From an uncultured Lachnospiraceae bacterium (GTDB taxonomy: Bacteria; Bacillota; Clostridia; Lachnospirales; Lachnospiraceae), in the NCBI GenBank assembly GCA_910580015.1, contig CAJTVT010000006.1, positions 1 to 24,708 on the forward strand: a DNA stretch of 24,708 nucleotides. Direction: 5' to 3'. Below are positions 1 through 7,573 of the stretch, piece by piece. The notes beneath the pieces are model-generated. The model worked only from the letters and a program-made list of their open reading frames with translations. It did no database searches and was not told the DNA's origin. Made by a program: the position numbers and the translations under genes. The first letter of the stretch is position 1. Each line of letters starts with the position of its first letter.

Positions 1-37
1 GAGCAAATATTCTGCGGAGTTTTACCGGATATAATGC

Positions 38-61
38 GGTCACTACACTAGTGTAGTGACC
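38..61. repeat. Perfect 24-bp palindrome after galU
   Basis: Two 12-base arms, GGTCACTACACT and AGTGTAGTGACC, abut with no spacer. The palindrome lies 22 bases past the galU stop codon. On the minus strand no T-tract follows it, so it is a poor Rho-independent terminator. The arms contain ACTACA/TGTAGT half-sites like those bound by BlaI/CopY-type repressors, but with a four-base centre rather than the usual two. On the plus strand a TATAAT lies at 30-35. Role unknown; a protein-binding site or a terminator without U-tract are both possible. Confidence 0.7.
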
Positions 62-82
62 TCAGATATGAAATGATTATAC

Positions 83-976
83 TTAATCGTATGCGAGCAT
101 TTCATCCATATGATCCTGAAGTCTTTGCAAGTAATCTTTCATATCTTCCCTCAACTCGTCACTGCGCAGTGCAAACTCAATATTGGCCTGGATAAATCCG
201 GTCTTACTTCCCACATCGTAGCGACTGCCCTTAAAATCATACGCATACATTGCCTGCTCCTTGGCAAGCCGCTTTAACGCGTCTGTCAGTTGAATTTCTC
301 CGCCTTTTCCAGCGTCCTGCGTCTCAAGGAAATGAAAAATCTCCGGTGTGATAATATAACGTCCCAGCACTGCAATATTGGAAGGAGCCTCCTCTACTGG
401 CGGCTTCTCCACCATATCATTGACTTTATAGATTCGATCATCCACCTGCTTGCCCGCAATGATCCCGTATTTGTCTACGACTTCATGAGGCACGGTCTGA
501 ACCCCAAGAATGGAAGTCCGATACTCATGAAACACATCCAACATCTGGCCCAGACAAGGCTGCTTTGCGACCACCACATCATCTCCAAGCAGTACAGCAA
601 AGGGCTCTTCCCCTATAAAATGCTGCGCAGCCAGAATGGCATGTCCCAATCCTCTCGGTTCCTTCTGGCGGATATAATGGATGTTTGCCATCTCAGATAT
701 TTCCTTTACCATCGCAAGCACTTCTTGTTTGCCGCTTTTTTCCAACTCCAATTCCAGCTCGATAGAACGGTCAAAATGATCCTCGATGGAACGCTTATTT
801 CTCCCAGTCACCACAATAATATCCTGGATTCCTGCCTCAACTGCCTCCTCTATAATGTACTGGATGGTAGGCTTATCCACAATGGGCAACATTTCTTTGG
901 GTTGCGCCTTGGTCGCAGGCAAAAATCTTGTTCCCAACCCCGCAGCCGGGATAATCGCTTTTCTTACGTTCACCAT
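83..976 (-). CDS. galU: UTP--glucose-1-phosphate uridylyltransferase
   Basis: This cytoplasmic enzyme makes UDP-glucose from UTP and glucose-1-phosphate, feeding cell-envelope glycans and galactose metabolism. The 297-aa protein has the expected length for bacterial GalU. Its N-terminus carries the nucleotide-binding loop AAGLGTRFLPATKAQPKEM (residues about 11-29), followed by the DKPTIQYIIEEAVEAGI segment, LLGDDVV near residue 130, the VEKP motif near 190, and GGEIQLTDA near 225, all typical of the family. The start ATG is 6 bases after AGGAGG. It is the last gene of a murI-DUF1934-galU run: only 27 bases separate it from the DUF1934 gene, so it is probably cotranscribed. No dedicated promoter is visible in that gap. 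The identification is firm; the exact downstream use of UDP-glucose cannot be read from this window. Confidence 0.97.
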   Translation of the reverse strand: MVNVRKAIIPAAGLGTRFLPATKAQPKEMLPIVDKPTIQYIIEEAVEAGIQDIIVVTGRNKRSIEDHFDRSIELELELEKSGKQEVLAMVKEISEMANIHYIRQKEPRGLGHAILAAQHFIGEEPFAVLLGDDVVVAKQPCLGQMLDVFHEYRTSILGVQTVPHEVVDKYGIIAGKQVDDRIYKVNDMVEKPPVEEAPSNIAVLGRYIITPEIFHFLETQDAGKGGEIQLTDALKRLAKEQAMYAYDFKGSRYDVGSKTGFIQANIEFALRSDELREDMKDYLQRLQDHMDEMLAYD

Positions 977-1003
977 ACATTGCCTCCTGTTCTGTGTGCC
1001 AAG

Positions 1004-1459
1004 TTAACACACCAATGAAAAATCTCCAGACTCTTTAGATTTGATATGTAGTACAATGGAACAGTCTGCCAAATGCTCATAATTCACTTCCAAATTATAT
1101 TTTATGTTGACGTCAATATTGTCCTCTGTCTCTGCAATATCCACACTTTTTGCGTCAATGCCGATCAATAGGCTGCCAAAGGGAGTATTATAATAAGAGA
1201 CATTTTTCTTATTTTTCTCAAACACCATATGTACATTGGCTACTCCCTTCTTGGTAATATCCAGAGAATCTTCTGTGAGTTTGATAATGTTTCTGGTGTT
1301 TCCGTCAAACCCTTCCATTACCTCGTCATACATAATATAATGCTTTCCATTTTTCTTATAATAATCTCCAGCCGTGATCATCTCTACCGGCTCAATATCC
1401 TCTTCCTCCCTGGCCACAAACTGCAACCCACGGATGGATAACAATACATCTTTTGTCAT
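1004..1459 (-). CDS. DUF1934 (YwiB-like) family protein
   Basis: This is a 151-aa protein resembling the DUF1934/YwiB family, small beta-barrel (calycin-like) proteins of Firmicutes with no settled function. Features seen are a short N-terminal strand MTKDVLLSIRGLQ, a central YxxIMYDEVMEG segment, a NVHMVFEKNKK strand, TPFGSLLIGI, and a C-terminal DVNIKYNLEVN strand. There is no signal peptide or membrane segment, so it is likely cytoplasmic. The ATG follows GAGGAG by 5 bases, and that RBS sits inside the last codons of murI, whose stop is only 2 bases upstream, so translation is probably coupled. Its position between a peptidoglycan precursor gene (murI) and galU hints at an envelope-related role, which is inference only. 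The family assignment rests on recalled sequence patterns. Confidence 0.85.
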   Translation of the reverse strand: MTKDVLLSIRGLQFVAREEEDIEPVEMITAGDYYKKNGKHYIMYDEVMEGFDGNTRNIIKLTEDSLDITKKGVANVHMVFEKNKKNVSYYNTPFGSLLIGIDAKSVDIAETEDNIDVNIKYNLEVNYEHLADCSIVLHIKSKESGDFSLVC

Positions 1460-1461
1460 AG

Positions 1462-2292
1462 CTACTCCTCGATATGTATTAAGCGCGCCTTTTCTATCTC
1501 ACAGGGCAAAATAGAATTGGCAAAGTTCTTAAATTTCTCTGCTGCATCACTGACATAAAACTGATACATAGGCGTTCCTGCTTCTTGGCCATCATTGCAA
1601 AGCTGATGCTGCAACAGCAGCCGTTTTAGTTCCTGCGCCGTCTCATAAGCAGGATTCACCAGCTCCACCTGTTCTCCCATCACTTCCCGAATCATGGAAC
1701 GCAACAAAGGGTAATGCGTACAACCCAAGATCAGGGTATCAATGCCCGATTCCCGAAAGGAAGAAAGATACCGCTTTGCCACTTCAATCGTAACAGGATC
1801 TTTCAGCCATCCTTCCTCCACCAGCGGAACGAACAAAGGGCACGCTTTCCCAAGCACAGTGGCATGGGGATTGTGCCTATGTATCATCTCTGTATAAATT
1901 TGGCTTCCTATGGTTCCTTCTGTTCCGATCACGCCGATCCTGCCATTGTAGGTGCGCTCTGCCGCCACCTTTGCTCCTGGCTTCACCACACCGATAATGG
2001 GCATTTTCATTTCTGGGCGAAGCTCTTCCAGTGCAAATGCACTTGCCGTATTACATGCAACCACAATTGCTTTTACTCCCTTTGATTCCAGAAAATGAAT
2101 GATTTGCCTGGAATAACGGATAATGGTTTCTTTTGATTTGCTTCCATACGGCACCCTGGCAGTATCTCCAAAATAGATAATCCGCTCTCCTGGAAGCTGA
2201 CGCATAATTTCCCGTGCCACGGTAAGACCGCCTACACCGGAATCGAACACTCCTATGGGAGCGTATCTCTTATTTTCAAATGATTGGTCCAT
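1462..2292 (-). CDS. murI: Glutamate racemase
   Basis: MurI interconverts L- and D-glutamate and supplies D-Glu for the peptidoglycan stem peptide. The protein has the N-terminal IGVFDSGVGGLTV motif, FGDTARVPYGSKS, the first catalytic cysteine in VVACNTASA, and the second in LGCTHYPLL. The open frame extends to 2376 but would overlap spoIIR. The chosen ATG at 2292 has GGAG 9 bases upstream, gives 276 aa, and puts the DSG motif about 18 residues in, as is usual for the family. A candidate promoter (TTGCAT, 17 bases, TAATAT) lies at 2328-2356, around the spoIIR stop, so murI may start its own transcript with DUF1934 and galU. The alternative ATGs at 2325 and 2319 lack a good RBS. Confidence 0.96.
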   Translation of the reverse strand: MDQSFENKRYAPIGVFDSGVGGLTVAREIMRQLPGERIIYFGDTARVPYGSKSKETIIRYSRQIIHFLESKGVKAIVVACNTASAFALEELRPEMKMPIIGVVKPGAKVAAERTYNGRIGVIGTEGTIGSQIYTEMIHRHNPHATVLGKACPLFVPLVEEGWLKDPVTIEVAKRYLSSFRESGIDTLILGCTHYPLLRSMIREVMGEQVELVNPAYETAQELKRLLLQHQLCNDGQEAGTPMYQFYVSDAAEKFKNFANSILPCEIEKARLIHIEE

Positions 2293-2327
2293 CTTAATTT
2301 TCTCCACATAATAGGTCATACACATGT

Positions 2328-2356
2328 ATATTACCCGTTTTAGTGTAAAAATGCAA
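2328..2356 (-). promoter_or_regulatory. Candidate SigA promoter for murI
   Basis: Read on the minus strand: TTGCAT at 2356-2351, a 17-base spacer, and TAATAT at 2333-2328. The -10 is 36 bases from the murI start. It is a moderate match (3/6 and 4/6) and straddles the end of spoIIR at 2363. Confidence 0.4.
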
Positions 2357-2362
2357 GAGCCA

Positions 2363-2986
2363 TCAATGATTTTCAAATATTTCCCGTATTCGCTCTGCCA
2401 AAAGAGAAGTTACCTTATAATTTTTTTTCTCCATCAGGCTTTGATATTCCTCTTTCGTCAATGCCTGCTGCAAAGATCTCTCTGCTTCCTCATCCACAAC
2501 CTCATACACACTATTAAAAAAACAGAGATTGGGATACATCACACACCACCAATTGTGCCCTGCGCCCTTTCCAATCACTAGCTCAAGGGCTTCATATTCA
2601 CCTGCCGGAAATGTATAATCTCCATATGTTTTTTCTGGAAAATCTGTAACGGTCAAGGACGCGGTCACACCATAATCATACCCCTCTTTTGCAATGACAC
2701 GGGCGGCGGTCTCCTCAATCTGCGGCAAGCTTTTCTTTAATGTCTGTCGGCTCATTTCAATATCAAAAATTCCTGCAAGTTTTGGCTGCATATAAGCGCC
2801 CACCGCATCTCGCACTTTTAATTTTAATTCCTGATCCGCTTTTGCGTCGCTGTTCGCTCGCACATGAAAGCGGATCACCTTCTGTGCAATCTCCTGTGTC
2901 ACGTTCTGCTGATTCGACTGCCACAACCCACCAAGCAAAAGCGCTGACACTGCCAATGTTATCCCGATCTCAATCCATCTTCTCAT
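2363..2986 (-). CDS. spoIIR: Stage II sporulation protein R
   Basis: SpoIIR is made in the forespore and exported into the intermembrane space. There it triggers SpoIIGA-dependent processing of pro-SigE in the mother cell. The 207-aa protein has an N-terminal membrane anchor or signal (residues about 4-23), then the family core IRFHVRANSDAKADQELKLK, the VRDAV segment, and the C-terminal signature GHNWWCVMYPNLCF. The reading frame opens at a GTG at 3007, but the ATG at 2986 has GAGGAAGG 8 bases upstream and is preferred. A site matching the SigF consensus lies just upstream at 3019-3047, as expected for a forespore gene. It sits between the gerK operon and murI on the same strand. Its presence means the organism has, or recently had, a sporulation programme. 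Confidence 0.95.
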   Translation of the reverse strand: MRRWIEIGITLAVSALLLGGLWQSNQQNVTQEIAQKVIRFHVRANSDAKADQELKLKVRDAVGAYMQPKLAGIFDIEMSRQTLKKSLPQIEETAARVIAKEGYDYGVTASLTVTDFPEKTYGDYTFPAGEYEALELVIGKGAGHNWWCVMYPNLCFFNSVYEVVDEEAERSLQQALTKEEYQSLMEKKNYKVTSLLAERIREIFENH

Positions 2987-3018
2987 CTTTCTTACCTTCC
3001 TCACCACTAAGTTAAGGA

Positions 3019-3047
3019 AAGTATTGCCAAAACAGGAGCATTTATAC
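3019..3047 (-). promoter_or_regulatory. SigF-type promoter for spoIIR
   Basis: On the minus strand GTATA (3047-3043) is followed after 14 bases by GGCAATACTT (3028-3019). This fits the Bacillus SigF pattern GYWTA / GGNRANAHTW at every defined position, with a spacer one base shorter than usual. spoIIR is a SigF regulon gene in Bacillus, so motif and gene agree. Confidence 0.65.
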
Positions 3048-3062
3048 TTCCAAATTTATTTT

Positions 3063-4148
3063 TTACCAGTTCAGCAAATCCACCTTCACCTGAAACGCCT
3101 GTCGCACTTGTTTATTATATTGATCCGGCAGACCTTTGTATTTCAGATAAAGTCCTCGGTTTTGTCCACCCAAGGTAATATAACTGTTTGTTATGTCAAT
3201 TCCGTAATCCTGCCGCAATTTTTCGGCTGTGGCCTGTAATTGGGCGGTAAGACGTTTCTCAATCCTTCGTTCCAATTGATACTGTTGTGCCGCAGAGCTG
3301 GTTCTTCCTGTTTTCCTTCTTCCTTTTCCAGAAATATGCACCGTAACGAATGGGCCTTCTTTGGTATCTTCCACAGACGAAGTTACCTGAAGTTCCGAGA
3401 TCTCCACCACATCATTCTCTGTCCCCTCATACGTAAATTTTTCCAACAGATTCTGGCACAAAAAAATCTCCATGGACTCCTCCACCGACAAAATCCCCTT
3501 ATATTCAAAATTTAGAACTGCTCCATATCCAGTGATGGTTGGCCGATTTCCCTGTTCTGTCAGTACGGGAATCAAGAGCAACTCGTCTTGATTATGCCAC
3601 TGATTCATGAGATTTCCAATGGCAACAATCTTGTTTTGACGAAAATCCTTCTGACTGTCCAACATTTCTTCCAAATATTTCCCCATAGAACCTTCCGTTT
3701 CCTGTGTAAGAGAGAGGATTTCTGCTGCTGAACCTTTTCCTAAAAACAGACTAATATTTCTAGCTGCATTTTCCTGCTGTTCCCAGGCAAGCAAAATCTC
3801 TCGAAGCTGGCTAGAATCATTCATCACATTCTCTCCCAGCACGATAGCTTTCATATGATTGTAATCCAACAGACGGTTTGTATTATTCTCATAAGATTTT
3901 TCCACATGATACAGATCGGGTCCTTCCAGGGACATGCCCATGGGTGTGTCTGTGGTCTTGCCTTTCTCGGATATCTGCGCCAAATCTGGAAAATCAAAAC
4001 TGACAATCAATTGTTGTTCTTCGTTTTGAATATCTTCTTGCAGGTCAACCCCAACTGCCAGGGGAAAACTCCGCTCTTCCAGTTCCACCGACTCACATCC
4101 ACACAGAAACAGCATTCCCCATACCATACATAATATCTTCTTCCACAT
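3063..4148 (-). CDS. gerKC: Ger(x)C spore germination lipoprotein (GerKC-like)
   Basis: This is the C subunit of a GerA-type germinant receptor, a lipoprotein on the outer face of the spore inner membrane that is needed for nutrient-triggered germination. The 361-aa protein starts with a lipoprotein signal peptide: a hydrophobic run to residue 17, then lipobox L-C-G-C with Cys18 as the likely lipidated residue. The segment PLAVGVDLQ and the C-terminal RLTAQLQATAEKLRQDYGID region are characteristic of GerAC proteins. The start ATG follows AAGGAGGGG and its first base is the last base of the gerKB stop (TGATG), so translation is coupled. It is last in the order A-B-C. The gerK label reflects family resemblance and operon form; the germinant cannot be told from sequence. 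Confidence 0.92.
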   Translation of the reverse strand: MWKKILCMVWGMLFLCGCESVELEERSFPLAVGVDLQEDIQNEEQQLIVSFDFPDLAQISEKGKTTDTPMGMSLEGPDLYHVEKSYENNTNRLLDYNHMKAIVLGENVMNDSSQLREILLAWEQQENAARNISLFLGKGSAAEILSLTQETEGSMGKYLEEMLDSQKDFRQNKIVAIGNLMNQWHNQDELLLIPVLTEQGNRPTITGYGAVLNFEYKGILSVEESMEIFLCQNLLEKFTYEGTENDVVEISELQVTSSVEDTKEGPFVTVHISGKGRRKTGRTSSAAQQYQLERRIEKRLTAQLQATAEKLRQDYGIDITNSYITLGGQNRGLYLKYKGLPDQYNKQVRQAFQVKVDLLNW

Positions 4149-5257
4149 CAGAAATCCCCTCCTTTCTGTAGCGTTCTTCCTGTTCGAATTTGATGCAGCA
4201 GCAATAGAAGCACCAAGATAAAAAACATGCCTGGCAGCGCCACAAAGACCTGATAACTTTTAAAAATCTCTATAAGAAAGCTGTGTTCAAAAAAGGATTT
4301 TCCAAGAATAAAAGTCAGCACTGCCACCAGCCATAGACTCCAACGATTTCCAGGCTTTTGACTTAGATTTTGCAGAATCAATGTGCTCTGAAAAATCCCA
4401 GTATTTAAAAGGGCAAACAGGGCAAACACCCACACAGCCGTCATCAGGACATCCTGTCTGGTAAAAAATCCTCCTGGCAGCTTAACCATGCCCATTAGAG
4501 TAATAACTGGACGTTTTAAAACTCCCATAGCATTTGTTCCAAATATCCCTAAAAGGATCAGGTAAATTAAGACATTCATTAAAATCACCGTCCACAGAGC
4601 TACGGTTCCGCTGGATGTGATCTTTTCTGGTTTCTGACAAAATGGTTTTAGAAATAGCAGCACTGTCATGGGCAGAAGAAATACCAAAACTGCAAGACTT
4701 CCCTGCACGAACTGCACCCCATCAGAAGTTACGATGGGAGTCCAATATGCAGTTCTGACATCTCCCATTGCAAATACTAACATCAATAACAAGGGTATTC
4801 CAAGAAACCAGAAAATAATTTCATACACCCTTGCCCTACCCTCAATTCCTCGGATGCTTCCATACACCGCTAAAAGTAACAGCAAAAGCCCTACCTCCAT
4901 CCAAGAACCATCGGGAAGGAGCCAAGAAAGGGCTAAGGTTGTGAGCTGATACAGCACATATCCGCACAATGTCACAAAATACAAAAAGTAAAACACCATG
5001 CACACATCCCCCAAAAACTGTCCTGCTGTTTCCTTCATGTAACTGTAATAATCTGTCTTTATATGTTTGAGATTTTTTCCCATCAGCCACAACAGCACTG
5101 CTCCTGCGGCCATGCCAAGGAGCAGGCAGAATATTCCATCGGCTCCAGTTAGGGAAGTAAAAATTCCTGGAAGCATCAAGCTACTCATGCCGAACAGATC
5201 CAGGATTAGGAGCCTTCTTATCTGTCGTAACGATATTTTCCAATTCTCTGCAAACAT
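4148..5257 (-). CDS. gerKB: GerAB-family spore germination permease (GerKB-like)
   Basis: This is the B subunit of the germinant receptor, an APC-superfamily-like integral membrane protein. In the GerA family it is the subunit that binds the nutrient germinant. The 369-aa protein is almost wholly hydrophobic with about ten membrane segments (first near residues 18-37, last near 340-358). The N-terminal ISLRQIRRLLILDLFGMSSL segment and the central GxxRGIEGRARVYEI segment, which resembles GerAB TM4-5, fit the family. The ATG has TAGGAG 6 bases upstream. It lies 27 bases after gerKA and overlaps gerKC by one base. No premature stop or missing segment is apparent. Confidence 0.93.
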   Translation of the reverse strand: MFAENWKISLRQIRRLLILDLFGMSSLMLPGIFTSLTGADGIFCLLLGMAAGAVLLWLMGKNLKHIKTDYYSYMKETAGQFLGDVCMVFYFLYFVTLCGYVLYQLTTLALSWLLPDGSWMEVGLLLLLLAVYGSIRGIEGRARVYEIIFWFLGIPLLLMLVFAMGDVRTAYWTPIVTSDGVQFVQGSLAVLVFLLPMTVLLFLKPFCQKPEKITSSGTVALWTVILMNVLIYLILLGIFGTNAMGVLKRPVITLMGMVKLPGGFFTRQDVLMTAVWVFALFALLNTGIFQSTLILQNLSQKPGNRWSLWLVAVLTFILGKSFFEHSFLIEIFKSYQVFVALPGMFFILVLLLLLHQIRTGRTLQKGGDF

Positions 5258-5284
5258 GTTCTCTCCTACTACAAAATATATTTC

Positions 5285-6781
5285 TTATTTTTTCTTTTCC
5301 TGCTTCAACCGAAGTCTCACACGGGCACCCTCTCTCGTATACACGGGACGCTTTTTCAAAAAGCTAAGAGGCAATCTCAGGAAGGTATCTCGCTCATCCT
5401 GATACCCATTTAAATCCGCTCCCACAAAGGGGGCCAAATATGGGATCCCAAAGCTTTCCAGATGAGACAGATGAATCAGCACTACGAGCAGACCTGCCAG
5501 AAATCCTAAAAAGCCCATCCCGCCACACAGGAAAATAAACATAAATTTCAAAATACGAAACGCTGTTGCAAATTCCTCGTTTGGTACGGCAAAGGAACAC
5601 AATGCCGTCAATGCCACCACTATCACCACAATTGGACTGACAATGTTCGCGTCTACGGCTGCCTGACCGATAATCAGTCCACCCACAATCCCAATGGTAT
5701 TGCCGTTAGCTCCTGGCAGACGCACGCCTGCCTCCCGCAAAAGCTCAAAGGCAATCTCCATCAAAATAACCTCCACCATAGCTGGAAAGGGCACGCCCTG
5801 TCTGGACGCTGCTAGGGATAAAAGCAGGTCTGTGGGTAGAATCTGCGTGTGAAAATTCGTCATTGCAAGATAAAGCCCTGGAAATACCATGGCCAAAAAA
5901 GAAGCCAAGTAGCGAAGCGCACGGGTAAACGAAGCAATCTCCCAGCGACTGTAATAATCATCGCTGGTCTGGATAAACGTATTGTATGTTGCTGGAAAAA
6001 TCAAAGCCACCGGCGAATTATCTGATAGCAGAACTATCCTTCCCTCCAAAATTGCCATTGCTGCTCGGTCTGGCCTTTGGGTGGTCTGAAACTGTGGAAA
6101 CGGTGAATATTTCCTTTTTTCTGTCAATTGCTCAATAATCCCACTGTCCAAGGTTCCATCTATCTCAAATTCACTGAGACGTTTCTCGATCTCCTCAAGC
6201 ATTTCTGGGTGAATCAGATCTTTTAAATACACCAGATCCACATTGGTATTGGTCCGTTTGCCTGCAAAGCTTTCTTTTACTTTGACATGAGGACTCCTGA
6301 GACGCTTTCGGATCAATGCCGTATTTAACTTGATAGATTCCGAAAATCCCTCATTGGAACCACGGATTATTTTCTCCGATTCTGTCTCATACACTCCTCT
6401 GCCTGGATATCCTTTGTCTGGAATCTTCAGCGCTTTGTTATAGCCATCTAGAAAAAAGAGCACATCTCCTGTAAGCATTCCTTGCGCCGCATCTTCTATA
6501 GTCCCAAACGGGTCCGCATCTGAGATATCTTCTACATTATTTTTGACGTATCCAGCAAGCTCCTCCTCTGGCAACGTCCGCAGCTTTCCTAAGAACTTGC
6601 CCACCGCTGAATCTTTCCAGTCCACACTGCTCAATGACACTTCAATATATGCAATGTAACATTCTTGTCCAAGATGCTCCCCAACTTTTATTTTCCTTTT
6701 CTTAATATCTTCACAGTCTGAGAACAACTCTTCAAAATTTCTGATATTCTCCTGTAAATCAGGGGTGATCTGTATCGCCAT
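5285..6781 (-). CDS. gerKA: GerA-family spore germination protein (GerKA-like)
   Basis: This is the A subunit of the GerA-type receptor, which in characterised systems forms the oligomeric channel in the spore inner membrane. The 498-aa protein has a soluble N-terminal domain (about residues 1-270, with the TNVDLVYLKDL and RPDRAAMAILEGRIVLLSDNSP signatures). A membrane part follows, containing LAASRQGVPFPAMVEVILME and ANTIGIVGGLIIGQAAVDA-type motifs of the family, and a charged C-terminal tail ends in EKKK. The frame opens at a TTG at 6802, but the ATG at 6781 has AGGAGG 5 bases upstream and is used here. It is the first gene of the operon. A hairpin that looks like the gntR terminator sits between it and the only promoter-like site seen. 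Confidence 0.94.
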   Translation of the reverse strand: MAIQITPDLQENIRNFEELFSDCEDIKKRKIKVGEHLGQECYIAYIEVSLSSVDWKDSAVGKFLGKLRTLPEEELAGYVKNNVEDISDADPFGTIEDAAQGMLTGDVLFFLDGYNKALKIPDKGYPGRGVYETESEKIIRGSNEGFSESIKLNTALIRKRLRSPHVKVKESFAGKRTNTNVDLVYLKDLIHPEMLEEIEKRLSEFEIDGTLDSGIIEQLTEKRKYSPFPQFQTTQRPDRAAMAILEGRIVLLSDNSPVALIFPATYNTFIQTSDDYYSRWEIASFTRALRYLASFLAMVFPGLYLAMTNFHTQILPTDLLLSLAASRQGVPFPAMVEVILMEIAFELLREAGVRLPGANGNTIGIVGGLIIGQAAVDANIVSPIVVIVVALTALCSFAVPNEEFATAFRILKFMFIFLCGGMGFLGFLAGLLVVLIHLSHLESFGIPYLAPFVGADLNGYQDERDTFLRLPLSFLKKRPVYTREGARVRLRLKQEKKK

Positions 6782-6813
6782 TTTGTCCTCCTCTCCGCCC
6801 AATAAGCGCTAAA

Positions 6814-6837
6814 AAGGATAAGCAAACGCTTATCCTT
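6814..6837 (-). terminator. Terminator hairpin after the GntR gene
   Basis: AAGGATAAGC and GCTTATCCTT form a perfect 10-bp stem with a four-base loop. On the minus strand it is followed by TTTTT. It ends the ispE-gntR unit but also lies in the leader of gerKA if gerKA is transcribed from the site at 6847-6853. Confidence 0.8.
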
Positions 6838-6846
6838 CTTCATTAC

Positions 6847-6878
6847 TATTATGTTTTCCCATATTTTCCTATTTATTC
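6847..6878 (-). promoter_or_regulatory. Possible forespore (SigG-like) promoter for gerK operon
   Basis: On the minus strand the heptamer CATAATA (6853-6847) matches the SigG -10 pattern CATWMTA. Upstream, GAATA (6878-6874) lies 20 bases away and AAATA (6874-6870) 16 bases away; neither has the ideal 17-18 base spacing. SigG control is expected for ger operons. Weak support. Confidence 0.3.
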
Positions 6879-7547
6879 CTGTCCATGGATAATATTTTTC
6901 ACCATAATCTCCTGATTTACCACATGGTTGCCCACAATTTTTACCACAGTCTCTTTATCCTTGCGTTTGAGTCCCTCATAAATCTTCTGGTGTTCCTCAA
7001 TCAATGCTGGATATACATCATCATTTTTAAGATATTCCACTCGATAACGATACATCTGCTCCCGAAGATTGTTCAGCAAATTGACCAGCTTAGGATTATC
7101 TGCCGCCTGATAAATGACCTCATGAAATTCCATATCTGTCTGGGCAATGCTCTTGACATCTCCCGTCCGTGTACTCTCCTCAAAACAAACCAGCGCTTCA
7201 TAAAGCTTTGCCAACTTGTCCTCTGTCATATTATCACAGGCAAGTCCTACAGCAAGCTCATCCAATGCACGTCTGATCTGTAACACATCCTCCATATCTT
7301 TCTCCGTCATCCTGGCCACCTCTGCGCCCTTTCTTGGAACGGTCACTGCAAGACCTTCCTGTTCCAGCATACGGATTGCTTCCCGCACAGGAGTACGGCT
7401 CACTCCCAATTTTGCAGCAAGTTGAAGTTCCATCAAACGTTCTCCCGGCTTCAATTCCCCTTTCAGGATTGCTTCCCGCAAGGTATGAAACACCACATCC
7501 CGCAAAGGCAGATATGCATTAATATTCAATTCTAATTGTTCTGTCAT
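6873..7547 (-). CDS. GntR-family (FadR/FCD subfamily) transcriptional regulator
   Basis: This is a DNA-binding regulator of the FadR subfamily: an N-terminal winged helix (residues about 10-75, with LGVSRTPVREAIRMLEQEGL as the recognition part) and a C-terminal all-helical FCD ligand domain (about 85-210). FCD domains bind small carboxylates or a metal through Asp and His residues. Candidates here are in RRALDEL, EFHEVIY, EEHQKIY and VGNHV. The frame opens at a GTG at 7577 overlapping the ispE stop, but the ATG at 7547 has AGGAGG 6 bases upstream and gives 224 aa, the usual size. It is 26 bases downstream of ispE and probably cotranscribed. The target genes and ligand are not shown by the sequence; no catabolic operon adjoins it. 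Confidence 0.9.
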   Translation of the reverse strand: MTEQLELNINAYLPLRDVVFHTLREAILKGELKPGERLMELQLAAKLGVSRTPVREAIRMLEQEGLAVTVPRKGAEVARMTEKDMEDVLQIRRALDELAVGLACDNMTEDKLAKLYEALVCFEESTRTGDVKSIAQTDMEFHEVIYQAADNPKLVNLLNNLREQMYRYRVEYLKNDDVYPALIEEHQKIYEGLKRKDKETVVKIVGNHVVNQEIMVKNIIHGQE

Positions 7548-7573
7548 CCCATTCCTCCTACACCCTTGCCGCT

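Noticed and set aside
290..1018. 242-aa plus-strand ORF
   Set aside because: Antisense to galU, no RBS, composition of a shadow frame.
2293..2376. Longer N-terminus for MurI
   Set aside because: Would overlap spoIIR, lacks a good RBS, and exceeds family length; the ATG at 2292 has GGAG.
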